60,398 bases of DNA, taken from the NCBI GenBank assembly GCA_000434535.1, contig FR878701.1:738-61135 (forward strand), read 5' to 3'. Position numbers and translations under genes: made by a program. Of the stretch, positions 7,720 through 15,769 are shown piece after piece. The stretch is from Collinsella sp. CAG:166. GTDB taxonomy: Bacteria > Actinomycetota > Coriobacteriia > Coriobacteriales > Coriobacteriaceae. Below the pieces are notes generated by a model. That model worked only from the letters and a program-made list of their open reading frames with translations. It searched no databases and was not told where the DNA came from. Each line of letters opens with the position of its first letter. Positions within the stretch are counted from its first letter, which is position 1.

Positions 7720-9138
7720 TTAGTAGATTCGGCGCAGGTCTCCGCGGTTGAGGGCTTCGTCGAAGAGGTGCTTGAACACCACGCTGCCGTGCAGGCCATC
7801 GTGCTCAAACTCGTTGGTTACCCAGGCATGCGAGTTGCCCACGCGGCTGAGCGTGTCGAGCTGCAGGTCCGAATCCACGTACATGTCGTCGAAATACACC
7901 GCGGCCTGGAGCGGCACTTCGTTGCAGGCCAGGCGCTGCGGGTCGTAGATCTTGTCCCAGCTGGTGTCTTCCATCAGCAGGTCCATGGCGGGCTTGAAGG
8001 GCTTGAGCTCGGGCATCTGCTCGAACATCCACGGGAACATGGCCTCGCCGGTAAACATGAGCGGGCGCGCGAGGGTGTCGAACTCGGTGCGGTGAGCCTT
8101 CTCTTCAGCCGCGGCCCAGCCAATGGGCATAGTGTCACCGTCGGCGTATATGAACTCCTGCAGCGTCCAGTACAGCGGATTCGTGCGCGTGTTGGTGCGC
8201 TCGAAGGCGCGCATCAAAAAGCTGTCAGATACCGAGGCGTCGCAGGTCAGCGTGCCGTCGCCATCAACAAAAGCGTGATCGATAATCCAATGCATGCGTT
8301 CAAAGCTCGGCTTCATGCCAAAGTCGCTGCCCATGAGCTGTAGGCGCTCGACCGTCATCGGCGAGCCGTCGGGCAGCACGGGCTTCTGTGCCTCGAGCGC
8401 ATCGGCCAGGGCTGCCACGCGCTCGACGTCGGCGGGGTAGCGGTCGTAATACTGCTGCGTCTTGGCGGCCATGCGCGGGAAGGTGTGCGCGTAGACCTCG
8501 CTGGCGCTCGCCGGCACGTGGGGGATGCCGCCGCAGGTAAAGCTCGCCGCCACGCCCTCGGGGAAGAGCGACAGATAGCTCAGCGTCAAAAAGCCGCCGT
8601 AGCTCTGGCCGAGCGTGACCCACGGCTTGCCGCCAAAGCCCACCAGTCGCAGGTATTCAAAATCGCGCACGATGGAGCTGGCGAGGTGGCGCTTGAGGAA
8701 GTCCGCCTGCGAGCGTGCTGTATCGGCGCCGGCCGCCGTCGCGCGCTCGCCCAGTGCCTTGATCGTGCGTCCGTCCACACAGCTACTGCGTCCGGTGCCG
8801 CGCTGGTCGGGAAGGACCACGCGGAAGTGCTTGACGGCCTCCTCGATCCAGCCGTCGCTTGTGGGCGACAGCGGACGCGGGCTCTCGCCGCCGGGGCCGC
8901 CCTGCAAAAACAGGAGCAGCGGCAGATCGTCGTTGATGCGGTCGGGTGCGCAAACCACGCGGTAGAAGAGCTTGATGCTCTCGGGCGCGCCGGCGATTGG
9001 TGCCGGCATAGCGCCGCGGCGCATGGTGCTGCCGACGGCCAGGAGCATCGGCTCCAGGCCGCGCCAGTCAAGGGGGACGTCGATGCTGTGGTCCTCGACG
9101 TAAAGGCCGGGGACGTGGTACGAAGTGATGAGGGCCAT
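7720..9138 (-). CDS. Proline-iminopeptidase-like alpha/beta hydrolase (peptidase S33)
   Basis: A 472-residue serine hydrolase. It shows QGGPGG at 79-84 (oxyanion region), DQRGTGRS at 111-118, and the nucleophile elbow GQSYGGF with Ser179. A C-terminal His in the NSHAW or EHDGLHG segment could complete the triad. Family members release N-terminal proline from small peptides in the cytoplasm. The start ATG at 9138 follows GGAAG; the upstream frame extension lacks a ribosome site. The gene sits on the opposite strand between proB and proA, so one locus holds two routes to proline, synthesis and peptide release. The start faces proA, making a short divergent promoter region. Confidence 0.85.
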   Translation of the reverse strand: MALITSYHVPGLYVEDHSIDVPLDWRGLEPMLLAVGSTMRRGAMPAPIAGAPESIKLFYRVVCAPDRINDDLPLLLFLQGGPGGESPRPLSPTSDGWIEEAVKHFRVVLPDQRGTGRSSCVDGRTIKALGERATAAGADTARSQADFLKRHLASSIVRDFEYLRLVGFGGKPWVTLGQSYGGFLTLSYLSLFPEGVAASFTCGGIPHVPASASEVYAHTFPRMAAKTQQYYDRYPADVERVAALADALEAQKPVLPDGSPMTVERLQLMGSDFGMKPSFERMHWIIDHAFVDGDGTLTCDASVSDSFLMRAFERTNTRTNPLYWTLQEFIYADGDTMPIGWAAAEEKAHRTEFDTLARPLMFTGEAMFPWMFEQMPELKPFKPAMDLLMEDTSWDKIYDPQRLACNEVPLQAAVYFDDMYVDSDLQLDTLSRVGNSHAWVTNEFEHDGLHGSVVFKHLFDEALNRGDLRRIY

Positions 9139-9250
9139 GTGAGTCTTCCGTTCGTTGCGGTGTTTCGGGTTGACCAATTCTACCGCCGCGGGCGAGGCCA
9201 TGCGCAAATCGGCTACCATGGTTGCAAACTTCTAGGAGAAAGGGCCGCCC

Positions 9251-10537
9251 ATGTCGGTCGATATAGCCACGTATGTCCACGATCTTGCCGTTGCCGCCAA
9301 GGCAGCGTCGGCCTCGCTTGCTACGGCGAGCGATGAGCAGCGCCAGGAGGCCGTGCGCGCCATGACCGCAGCACTGCGCAACGGTGTCGACTCCATCGTC
9401 GCCGCCAACGAGCTCGATATGTCCGCTGCGCGCGATGCGGGTACCTCGGCCGGACTGCTCGATCGCCTGCTGCTGACGCCCGAGCGCGTCGAGGGCATGG
9501 CCGCCGGCCTGGAAAAGCTCGCCGAGCTGCCCGATCCCGTCGGCCGCGTGCTCGACCACCGCGTGCTTGCAAGCGGCGTGGACCTGACCCGTGTGAGTGT
9601 GCCGCTGGGCCTGGTCGCTATGGTCTACGAGGCGCGCCCCAACGTGACGGCCGACGCCGCAGGCATCTGCATCCGTACCGGCAACGCCTGCATTCTGCGC
9701 GGCGGCTCGCTGGCCTATCACTCGTGTGCCATGATCGCCGAGCTGCTGGCCGATGCGCTCGAGGCCAAGGGTTTCCCGCGCGAGGCCGTGTCGATGATCG
9801 AGTCCACCGACCGCGAGGCCACTGGCGAGCTCATGAAGCTCCGCGGCGTTGTCGACGTACTCATTCCGCGCGGCGGTGCAGGCCTGATCCAGCGCTGCGT
9901 GCGCGAGTCGCTTGTGCCGGTGATCGAGACGGGCACGGGCAACTGCCACATCTACGTGCATGAATCCGCCGACTTTGATAAGGCGCTCAACATTATCGTT
10001 AATGCCAAGACCCAGCGTGTAGGCGTGTGCAATGCCGCCGAGTCGCTGCTGGTCGACCGTGCTGTGGCCGATGCGTTTTTGCCTGCGGTCGTTGCCGTGC
10101 TGCACGACCACGGCGTGCTCATTCACGGCGACGAGGCCACGTGCGCCGCGTGCGCCGACGCCAGCTTTGTGGAAGGCGATGACTACGTCGCCGCGACTGA
10201 GGAGGACTGGGGTCGCGAGTACCTGGCGCTCGAGATGAGCGTGAAGGCCGTGGCAAACGAGGACGAGGCCATCGCACACATCAACCGCTACGGCACGATG
10301 CACTCCGAGGCCATCGTTGCCGAGGACACGGATGCTTGCGAGCGCTTCCTGGATGCGGTCGATGCCTCGGCCGTGTACGCTAACGCCAGCACACGCTTCA
10401 CTGACGGCGGCGAGTTTGGCCTGGGCGCCGAGATCGGTATCTCGACCCAAAAGCTCCATGCCCGCGGCCCCTTCGCCGCCGAGGCCCTCACCACTTACAA
10501 ATACAAGCTCCGAGGCACCGGTCAGGTCCGCCCCTAA
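9251..10537 (+). CDS. proA: Gamma-glutamyl phosphate reductase
   Basis: Reduces glutamyl-5-phosphate with NADPH to glutamate semialdehyde, the second step of proline synthesis. The 428-residue product is of normal length and belongs to the aldehyde dehydrogenase superfamily. The catalytic cysteine is Cys260 in VGVCNAAESLL. VPLGLVAMVYEARPNVTADA and IPRGGAGLIQ are family signatures, and the C-terminus has the usual FTDGGEFGLGAEIGISTQK block. The ATG at 9251 follows GGAGAAAGGG. A terminator-like repeat directly touches the stop codon, with a second, ordinary terminator beyond it. Confidence 0.95.
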   Translation: MSVDIATYVHDLAVAAKAASASLATASDEQRQEAVRAMTAALRNGVDSIVAANELDMSAARDAGTSAGLLDRLLLTPERVEGMAAGLEKLAELPDPVGRVLDHRVLASGVDLTRVSVPLGLVAMVYEARPNVTADAAGICIRTGNACILRGGSLAYHSCAMIAELLADALEAKGFPREAVSMIESTDREATGELMKLRGVVDVLIPRGGAGLIQRCVRESLVPVIETGTGNCHIYVHESADFDKALNIIVNAKTQRVGVCNAAESLLVDRAVADAFLPAVVAVLHDHGVLIHGDEATCAACADASFVEGDDYVAATEEDWGREYLALEMSVKAVANEDEAIAHINRYGTMHSEAIVAEDTDACERFLDAVDASAVYANASTRFTDGGEFGLGAEIGISTQKLHARGPFAAEALTTYKYKLRGTGQVRP

Positions 10538-10580
10538 ACCTACCAAAAAGGGACAGGTTTATTTTGGCAGGTTTTATCTG
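10537..10580 (+). repeat. Terminator-like REP repeat, copy 1 (after proA)
   Basis: A 44-bp element: CCTACCAAAA pairs with TTTTGGCAGG around a GGGACAGG loop, then TTTTATCTG. It begins with the last base of the proA TAA stop codon. Near-identical copies lie at 11307-11350 and, inverted, at 12515-12558. Confidence 0.8.
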
Positions 10581-10587
10581 CGGTTTT

Positions 10588-10616
10588 GCCGGGTGACACG
10601 TTCGCCCGGCTTTTTT
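10588..10616 (+). terminator. Intrinsic terminator of proA
   Basis: A 9-bp stem GCCGGGTGA/TCGCCCGGC (one G-U pair, loop CACGT) followed by six T residues. It lies just beyond the repeat that touches the proA stop codon. Confidence 0.85.
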
Positions 10617-10708
10617 CTCCGCATACCTTTTCTGTCTTTCGGCTTGAGCCGTGGCGATATACGATAGTGACACCGTGTCCTAGCACCGACTCACCTGGAG
10701 GTATTGCC

Positions 10709-11308
10709 ATGTCCCAGACGCTTTCCGCCGGAATCACCCGCGACCGCGCGTTTGAACTGCTTAACGAGCACAACAAAGACCCGTTCCACATCACCCACGG
10801 CGAGACGGTCGAGGGCACCATGCGCTACTTTGCGCGCGAGTTCGACCCCGAGAACGAGGAGTTTTGGGGCATCGTCGGCCTGCTGCACGACCTGGATTGG
10901 GAGGAGCATGAGGACGACCCCATGAACCACACCATCTATGCTGCCGAGATTCTTGAGGGCGAGGGCGCATCGCCCGAGCTCATTCGCGCCATCCAGACGC
11001 ACACGTCCGACTTCAACACCTCGCTGCCCAAGCCCGAGCTGCAGATGGAGAAGATCCTGTTTGCCTGCGACGAGCTCACCGGCCTGATCGGTGCTGCCGT
11101 CATCATGCGCCCGAGCAAAAGCGTTGTGGACTTTACGACCAAGTCGCTCAAGAAGAAGTTCAAGGACAAGCGCTTTGCCGCCGGCTGTTCGCGTGACGTG
11201 ATTTCGCAGGGCGCCGAGATGCTGGGCTGGGAGCTCCCCGAGCTCTTCGACCGTACCATCGCGGCCATGCAATCCTTCGCGCCCGATCGCGATACCTTCC
11301 AGGCCTAA
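10709..11308 (+). CDS. HD-domain hydrolase
   Basis: A 199-residue protein of the HD superfamily, metal-dependent phosphohydrolases acting on nucleotides or other phosphoesters. The metal-binding HD pair is His60-Asp61 in GLLHDLDWEEH, with His30 upstream and His74 downstream as further likely ligands. The small size and the DLDWEEH motif match stand-alone bacterial HD proteins whose substrates are mostly unproven. The ATG at 10709 follows CTGGAGG; the longer frame begins inside the proA terminator and is rejected. The gene appears monocistronic, with its own repeat and terminator after the stop. Confidence 0.85.
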   Translation: MSQTLSAGITRDRAFELLNEHNKDPFHITHGETVEGTMRYFAREFDPENEEFWGIVGLLHDLDWEEHEDDPMNHTIYAAEILEGEGASPELIRAIQTHTSDFNTSLPKPELQMEKILFACDELTGLIGAAVIMRPSKSVVDFTTKSLKKKFKDKRFAAGCSRDVISQGAEMLGWELPELFDRTIAAMQSFAPDRDTFQA

Positions 11309-11350
11309 CCTGCCAAAAAGGGACAGGTTTATTTTGGTGGGTTTTATCTG
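11307..11350 (+). repeat. Terminator-like REP repeat, copy 2 (after HD hydrolase)
   Basis: Same element as at 10537: CCTGCCAAAA / TTTTGGTGGG arms, GGGACAGG loop, TTTTATCTG tail. It overlaps the TAA stop codon of the HD hydrolase gene. The few base changes from copy 1 are in the stem and keep pairing through G-U wobble. Confidence 0.8.
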
Positions 11351-11353
11351 GGA

Positions 11354-11391
11354 AAACGCCTCCGTTTTAGCTTTAAGCTGCGGAGGCGTTT
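11354..11391 (+). terminator. Terminator after HD hydrolase gene
   Basis: A perfect 11-bp stem AAACGCCTCCG/CGGAGGCGTTT (11354-11364, 11381-11391). The closing T bases are within the stem arm, followed by TGTCG. As at proA, it comes right after the REP copy. Confidence 0.65.
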
Positions 11392-11441
11392 GTCGTATCT
11401 GCGGATGTCGCGGGCTGACGGCCGCCATTGCCGACCGACGG

Positions 11442-12200
11442 CTAGGCCGCGTTCTTGATAATCCATGTTCCCAGTCCGGTCAGCAGCTGAACCTGCTTAA
11501 TCGTTAATCCTTCTTTTCGAAGCGCGAGAATCGCCTCATTGCGTAGCGCCTTAGAAATGGATTTGAGCTCCGTCGGAGCACATCCTGCGACACTCTGCAC
11601 GATTGCTGTGCCAAATTCGCATAGATCTTCCTCGCGCACCTTAGCTGTTGCGCTGGGGCGATAGGGAAGCGACGGCGCACTTTCCATGAGCTGAAGGTAC
11701 GAGCGAGGTGTTGGAAATAAAATATCGACAACGCTGCCGGTGACATGCGGCCGTGACCTGGCACTCATTAGGTACTCGCGATGGCTGCTCCATGGATATT
11801 CGTGGTATGCCGCCAGTCCTGCCTTTTGGGGATTCAGATGAATGTATCGAATTGCCTCGAGTAAATATTCTTCCGACTTGATGGGCGAATCCCAAAATCG
11901 CTCCTGAAACACGTGGCCGATATGACCCGTCCGCGCATTGTACCTGCCCGCATACGATACGGCTATCGCATGCATCGCGTCGCTCTTGCGGTCGTCCGGA
12001 TCGTCGATGAGCAGATGAATATGGTTTCCCATAAGGCACCAAGCGATAAGCTCAATATTGTGTTTGGGGAGGATCGCATCAAGGATCTGAAGCAAGGCGA
12101 TTCGGTCCTCGGCATCGTCAAACAGCAATTGCCCTCCGTTTCCACGCAACGTGACGTGGAAATAACCGGTTGGTGACTTTGAACGAGGCTTTCTCGGCAT
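11442..12200 (-). CDS. REP-associated tyrosine transposase (RAYT), Y1 HUH type
   Basis: A 252-residue single-domain HUH nuclease of the IS200/IS605-like TnpA_REP group. The metal-binding HUH is His60-Ile-His62 in AWCLMGNHIHLL, and the active-site tyrosine is probably Tyr83 or Tyr87 in SYAGRYNARTGHIGHVFQERF. The segment YIHLNPQKAGL and the motif YPWSSHREYL are typical of RAYTs. A C-terminal helix-turn-helix follows. The ATG at 12200 has GGAGGG upstream. These proteins are domesticated transposases thought to spread REP palindromes. Here three copies of one palindrome lie within about 1 kb on either side, consistent with that role. No terminal inverted repeats of a classical insertion sequence are seen. 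Confidence 0.9.
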   Translation of the reverse strand: MPRKPRSKSPTGYFHVTLRGNGGQLLFDDAEDRIALLQILDAILPKHNIELIAWCLMGNHIHLLIDDPDDRKSDAMHAIAVSYAGRYNARTGHIGHVFQERFWDSPIKSEEYLLEAIRYIHLNPQKAGLAAYHEYPWSSHREYLMSARSRPHVTGSVVDILFPTPRSYLQLMESAPSLPYRPSATAKVREEDLCEFGTAIVQSVAGCAPTELKSISKALRNEAILALRKEGLTIKQVQLLTGLGTWIIKNAA

Positions 12201-12444
12201 GGTCCCTCCTTTAGCTTGAATGAGCTGAAGATACTGCATTCGGAGACCACGGTTGTCGAGATTCAGTTCACCGACTATAGCTGCTACCTGCCGAAATGTT
12301 ATTGCGTTTTCAAATTGATGCTTTTAAATGGTAATTGAGCAAGACGGGCGCGCTTGTTGTTGATGTGAGCGTTGGTTGCATCGATTTTGATGGCCCTCGA
12401 GTGATGTTATCGCAAATGGACTTCATGTATTTCTGCGGCGATGG
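12201..12444. other. Intergenic stretch upstream of the RAYT
   Basis: About 245 bases between the RAYT start and the carD terminator. It is less GC-rich than its surroundings and contains no plausible gene. It should hold the RAYT promoter, but I cannot assign one with confidence. Confidence 0.4.
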
Positions 12445-12485
12445 AAAAATAGCCGGGCGCTCAAAAACAAAACGGAGCACCCGGC
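12445..12485 (-). terminator. Terminator of carD-like gene
   Basis: On the minus strand an 11-bp stem GCCGGGTGCTC/GAGCGCCCGGC with one mismatch (arms 12475-12485 and 12452-12462) is followed by TATTTTT. It lies beyond the REP copy that touches the carD stop codon. Confidence 0.75.
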
Positions 12486-12514
12486 CATTTACTAATTGTT
12501 CGTTAACGTTTGGC

Positions 12515-12558
12515 CAGATAAAACCTACCAAAATAAACCTGTCCCTTTTTGGCAGGTT
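12515..12558 (-). repeat. Terminator-like REP repeat, copy 3 (after carD-like gene)
   Basis: Inverted copy of the elements at 10537 and 11307: read on the minus strand CCTGCCAAAA, GGGACAGG loop, TTTTGGTAGG, then TTTTATCTG. It starts at the TAA stop codon of the CarD-like gene and so has the same orientation relative to its gene as the other two copies. Confidence 0.8.
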
Positions 12559-13042
12559 AGTTGAGGGCGGCTTGGGCTAGGCGGGCTTCGGCGTCCTCCT
12601 CGGTGACGCCCAAGGCCACGGCGAACTCCTCGATGGAGCGGCGCTTGGCTTCCTTGAGTACGCGCATGTAGTAGGAGCTGGGCTTTTTATCAGCTTCCTC
12701 GGCCTGGCGAATGCGGTGCATCATGGTCTTTGCCACGCGGACCGTCTCGGGCGCACCCAGCTTGAGCTGCTGCTTAAAGTGCGTCTCCTCAAGTGAGCTG
12801 TTGCGCTCGGTGAAGGTGTCGCACTCCAGCTCGTCATAGTGGCTCAGCAGGTGCTCGGCATCTTGCTGAGAGATGGCGGCGTGCAAACGATCGGCCTGCG
12901 CCACGGGGTACATGAGGATCGTCTGCGCATGTCCCTGCTTGGTCTCGAGCAGCAGCATGGGCTGCGGCGTGTCGTCCCTAAAACCGACGACGGTGCAGAC
13001 TCCCTGACCCGGATGAATGACGTGTTGACCGATTGAGAACAT
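12557..13042 (-). CDS. CarD family transcriptional regulator
   Basis: A 161-residue protein with an N-terminal CarD/TRCF RNA-polymerase-interaction domain (MFSIGQHVIHPGQGVCTVVG through about residue 60) and an alpha-helical C-terminal DNA-binding part. CarD proteins bind the RNA polymerase beta subunit and stabilise open promoter complexes, affecting rRNA and many housekeeping promoters in actinobacteria. Length matches the mycobacterial protein. The ATG at 13042 follows TTGGAGGT. A palindrome ATACG-TAAATT-CGTAT lies about 25 bases upstream and could be an operator; this is inference. It does not share an operon with argS, which is divergent. Confidence 0.88.
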   Translation of the reverse strand: MFSIGQHVIHPGQGVCTVVGFRDDTPQPMLLLETKQGHAQTILMYPVAQADRLHAAISQQDAEHLLSHYDELECDTFTERNSSLEETHFKQQLKLGAPETVRVAKTMMHRIRQAEEADKKPSSYYMRVLKEAKRRSIEEFAVALGVTEEDAEARLAQAALN

Positions 13043-13384
13043 GCTACCTCCAACTTATACGAATTTACGTATGTCTAGAATAACACGCTGACGTGCGCAA
13101 ATTCTCACTTTATGCAGGAAAAGCACACAACTCCGATAGGTAAGAGTATTCGATAACAGACGCAGCTCATTCACACCTTTATGCATTTTCAACGCCTGCA
13201 TAATCTGCAGGCAGACCGGCATCTTTGAGTGACTCCATACAAGCTGTAGTCAATTTTGTGCATATGCAATATCGATTGGCTTTACCCTGCGACAGTGCCC
13301 GTCGCTTGTGATAGAGTGCTACAAACTCTGGCTTTTGCCCTACGAGTGACCAAGAGCTCGGGGGCTTTAACACAAGGAGGATCT
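13043..13384. other. Divergent intergenic region, carD / argS
   Basis: 342 bases between divergent genes. It contains the palindrome ATACGTAAATTCGTAT close to carD and should hold promoters for both genes. A GATAGAGT sequence near 13311 is a possible argS -10 region. I see no gene and no tRNA-like leader. Confidence 0.4.
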
Positions 13385-15238
13385 ATGCCCGAGAAGATTG
13401 AAGAGCTGGTACGCGCTGCGCTTGCTGCGGCCCAGGAGGCCGGCGACCTTTCCGCATTTGAACTTGACGATTGCGCCATCGAGCGACCGGCTGACACTTC
13501 TCATGGCGAGTGGACCTCCACCATGGCCCTGAAGTCCGCCAAGCTGGCCCACTGCGCCCCGCGTAAGATCGCCGAGGCCATCGTTGCCCATATGCCCGAG
13601 GACCCCGCGATCGAGAAGGTCGAGATCGCAGGCCCCGGCTTCATCAACTTCTACCTCTCCGTCGCCGTCAAGAATGCCATCTTTGGCGAGGCTCGCGAGA
13701 AGGGCATGGACTTCGCTAAGTCCAACGTCGGTGGTGGCCTGAAGACCCAGGTCGAGTTCGTCTCCGCCAACCCCGTCGGCCCCATGCACATCGGCCACGG
13801 CCGCTGGGCCGCGCTGGGCGACTCGCTCTGCCGTGTTATGGACCACGCCGGTTACGACATCCAGCGTGAGTTCTACATCAACGACCACGGCTCTCAGATG
13901 AACACCTTCGGCAACTCCATCAGCACGCGCTATATGCAGCTTGCCGACATCATCGCCAAGCAGGGCGTGGATATCGACGAGGCTCACAAGCTGCTGATCG
14001 CCGACCGCGACGCCTTTGTTGCCGACGAGAACGACGAACACCCTGAGACCCATCCGTATCAGGACAACTTTGCCGAGACCTTGGGCAAGGACTCCTACGG
14101 CGGCGACTACATCATCGACGAGGCTGCCGAGTTCTGGCGCACCGACGGCGACAAGTGGGTCAACGCCGATCCGCAGGAGCGCATGGAGAGCTTCCGCGAG
14201 CGCGGCTACGTGAAGATGGTCGACAACATGCGCGACCTCTGCCACGCCGTCAATTGTGACTTCGATCGTTGGTACTCCGAGCGTTCGCTGTACGTGAAGG
14301 ACACCGAGGGCGAGACCGCCGGCACCTCTGCCGTCGACCGCGCTTTTGAGAAGCTCGACAAGATGGGCTACCTCTACACCAAGGACGGCGCCCTGTGGTT
14401 CCGCTCCACCGACCTGGGCGATGACAAGGACCGCGTCCTGATCAAGTCCGACGGCGAGTACACCTACTTCGCCTCCGACGTTGCCTATCACTGGGATAAG
14501 TTCCAGCGCGTCGACCACGTCATCGACATCTGGGGCGCCGACCACCACGGCTACATCGAGCGCGTCCGCTGCGTCTGCGACGCTCTGGGTTACCCCGGCA
14601 AGTTTGAGGTTCTGCTGGGCCAGCTCGTCAACCTGCTGCGCAACGGCAAGCCCGTCCGTATGTCCAAGCGTAAGGGCACCATGGTGACCCTTCAGGAGCT
14701 CGTCGACGAGGTCGGCTCCGATGCCGCTCGCTACACGCTCATCTCCAAGAGCTCCAACCAGATGGTCGACTTCGATATTGAGGCCGTTAAGAAGCGCGAC
14801 AACTCCAACCCGGTCTATTACGTGCAGTATGCTCACGCCCGCGTGTGCTCCATCCTGCGTCGTGCCGCTGACGTTACGCCCGAGCAGGCTGACGAGATGG
14901 GCATGAAGGCCGTTGCCGCCAAGGCCATCGGTGAGAACGTCGATTACTCGCTGCTGACCGACCCGACCGAGCTCGCCCTTTCGCGTAAGCTCAACGAGCT
15001 CACCGACCTCATCGCCAGCTGCGCTCGCGACCGCGCTCCGTTCCGTCTGACGCACTTTGCCGAGGAGCTCGCCGGCGACTTCCACAGCTTCTATGCTGCC
15101 TGCCAGGTGCTGCCGAGCGAGGGCCGTCCCGTCGACCCCGAGCTTTCGCGTGCCCGTCTGGCCGCTTGCGACGCCGTCCGCGTGACGCTCGCCCTGGTGC
15201 TCACCCTTGTTGGCGTTTCCGCGCCCGAGCAGATGTAA
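13385..15238 (+). CDS. argS: Arginyl-tRNA synthetase
   Basis: Charges tRNA-Arg with arginine. The 617-residue class I synthetase has an N-terminal tRNA D-loop recognition domain (roughly residues 1-110), the HIGH motif at 135-138 in PVGPMHIGHGR, and MSKRKG at 426-431 as the KMSKS equivalent. The C-terminal DALR anticodon-binding domain follows (YVQYAHARVCSILRR). The ATG at 13385 has a strong AAGGAGG upstream; the open frame before it is not used. The gene is highly GC-biased at third positions, as expected for a strongly expressed housekeeping gene, and ends with a strong terminator. Confidence 0.96.
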   Translation: MPEKIEELVRAALAAAQEAGDLSAFELDDCAIERPADTSHGEWTSTMALKSAKLAHCAPRKIAEAIVAHMPEDPAIEKVEIAGPGFINFYLSVAVKNAIFGEAREKGMDFAKSNVGGGLKTQVEFVSANPVGPMHIGHGRWAALGDSLCRVMDHAGYDIQREFYINDHGSQMNTFGNSISTRYMQLADIIAKQGVDIDEAHKLLIADRDAFVADENDEHPETHPYQDNFAETLGKDSYGGDYIIDEAAEFWRTDGDKWVNADPQERMESFRERGYVKMVDNMRDLCHAVNCDFDRWYSERSLYVKDTEGETAGTSAVDRAFEKLDKMGYLYTKDGALWFRSTDLGDDKDRVLIKSDGEYTYFASDVAYHWDKFQRVDHVIDIWGADHHGYIERVRCVCDALGYPGKFEVLLGQLVNLLRNGKPVRMSKRKGTMVTLQELVDEVGSDAARYTLISKSSNQMVDFDIEAVKKRDNSNPVYYVQYAHARVCSILRRAADVTPEQADEMGMKAVAAKAIGENVDYSLLTDPTELALSRKLNELTDLIASCARDRAPFRLTHFAEELAGDFHSFYAACQVLPSEGRPVDPELSRARLAACDAVRVTLALVLTLVGVSAPEQM

Positions 15239-15284
15239 TCTGCGAGTCATTTGACCGTGTAGGTTCGGCTTTGCTGAGCCCTAT

Positions 15285-15317
15285 AAGCCCGATCTCCATG
15301 CGGAGGTCGGGCTTTTT
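15285..15317 (+). terminator. Terminator of argS
   Basis: A 13-bp stem AAGCCCGATCTCC/GGAGGTCGGGCTT with one G-U pair and an ATGC loop, followed by further T residues, 47 bases after the argS stop. Confidence 0.9.
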
Positions 15318-15363
15318 GCATAAACGCCGGCGTATTGACGAATTTGGGGCTGCTGGAAATACG

Positions 15364-15513
15364 AAACTATGCCGGTTTACTACGATGAATTGAGAAATGC
15401 CAACCACGCCGGCTTTTCGCTAAAAAGTGCAAGGCATCTACCTGCGGTTTTAGTTCAACAAGTTTCGGAGTGGTCGCGGTTGAGCGATTCATCGTAGTAA
15501 ACCGCCATAGTTT
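15364..15513. repeat. Long inverted repeat (27-bp arms, 96-base centre)
   Basis: Positions 15364-15390 and 15487-15513 are inverted copies matching at 26 of 27 bases; each contains GGTTTACTACGATGAAT or its complement. The 96-base centre holds no gene but could pair further (ACCACGCC near the left, GTGGTCGCGG near the right). It lies between argS and rho and does not look like a terminator. Origin is unknown; a small non-autonomous palindromic element is the simplest idea. Confidence 0.7.
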
Positions 15514-15545
15514 TGGCGGAAGCAGTCAGATTTGTGGGCGGTAAA

Positions 15546-15596
15546 CCAAAGAGTGTCCCTTTTGACTAGTCGTTTAAGAACGTTCCCAATGACTAA
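15546..15596 (-). repeat. REP-like palindrome, TTGGGRACGTTCT/GGGACACTC family, copy 2
   Basis: Read on the minus strand: TAGTC, TTGGGAACGTTCT, GACTA, then GGGACACTCTTTG. It matches the element at 7656-7717 in its conserved blocks but has a different stem (TAGTC/GACTA in place of CGGCAC/GTGCCG). It ends just before the rho promoter. Confidence 0.6.
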
Positions 15597-15597
15597 G

Positions 15598-15625
15598 TTG
15601 CAGGTGGCGGCGGTTGTGTTACACT
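15598..15625 (+). promoter_or_regulatory. Probable rho promoter
   Basis: TTGCAG (15598-15603) and TACACT (15620-15625) with 16-bp spacing. Transcription would start near 15632 and give a leader of about 140 bases before the GTG start of rho. Such a long leader may allow Rho autoregulation, as known in other bacteria; that is inference. Confidence 0.55.
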
Positions 15626-15769
15626 AACGCTGCGTATATGACGCAAATATCTCGATACAGATCAATGATGTCCGTCGGTATTTGACGGAGCTAGACTGTT
15701 TAGCCGCCCTGAAGGTTTATGCAGGGAGCATGTGATCACAGGGCTTGAAAAGAAAGTTGAGCAAACACT

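Noticed and set aside
13367..15250. Very long minus-strand frame across argS
   Set aside because: Shadow of argS caused by third-position GC bias; the translation has no recognisable domain.
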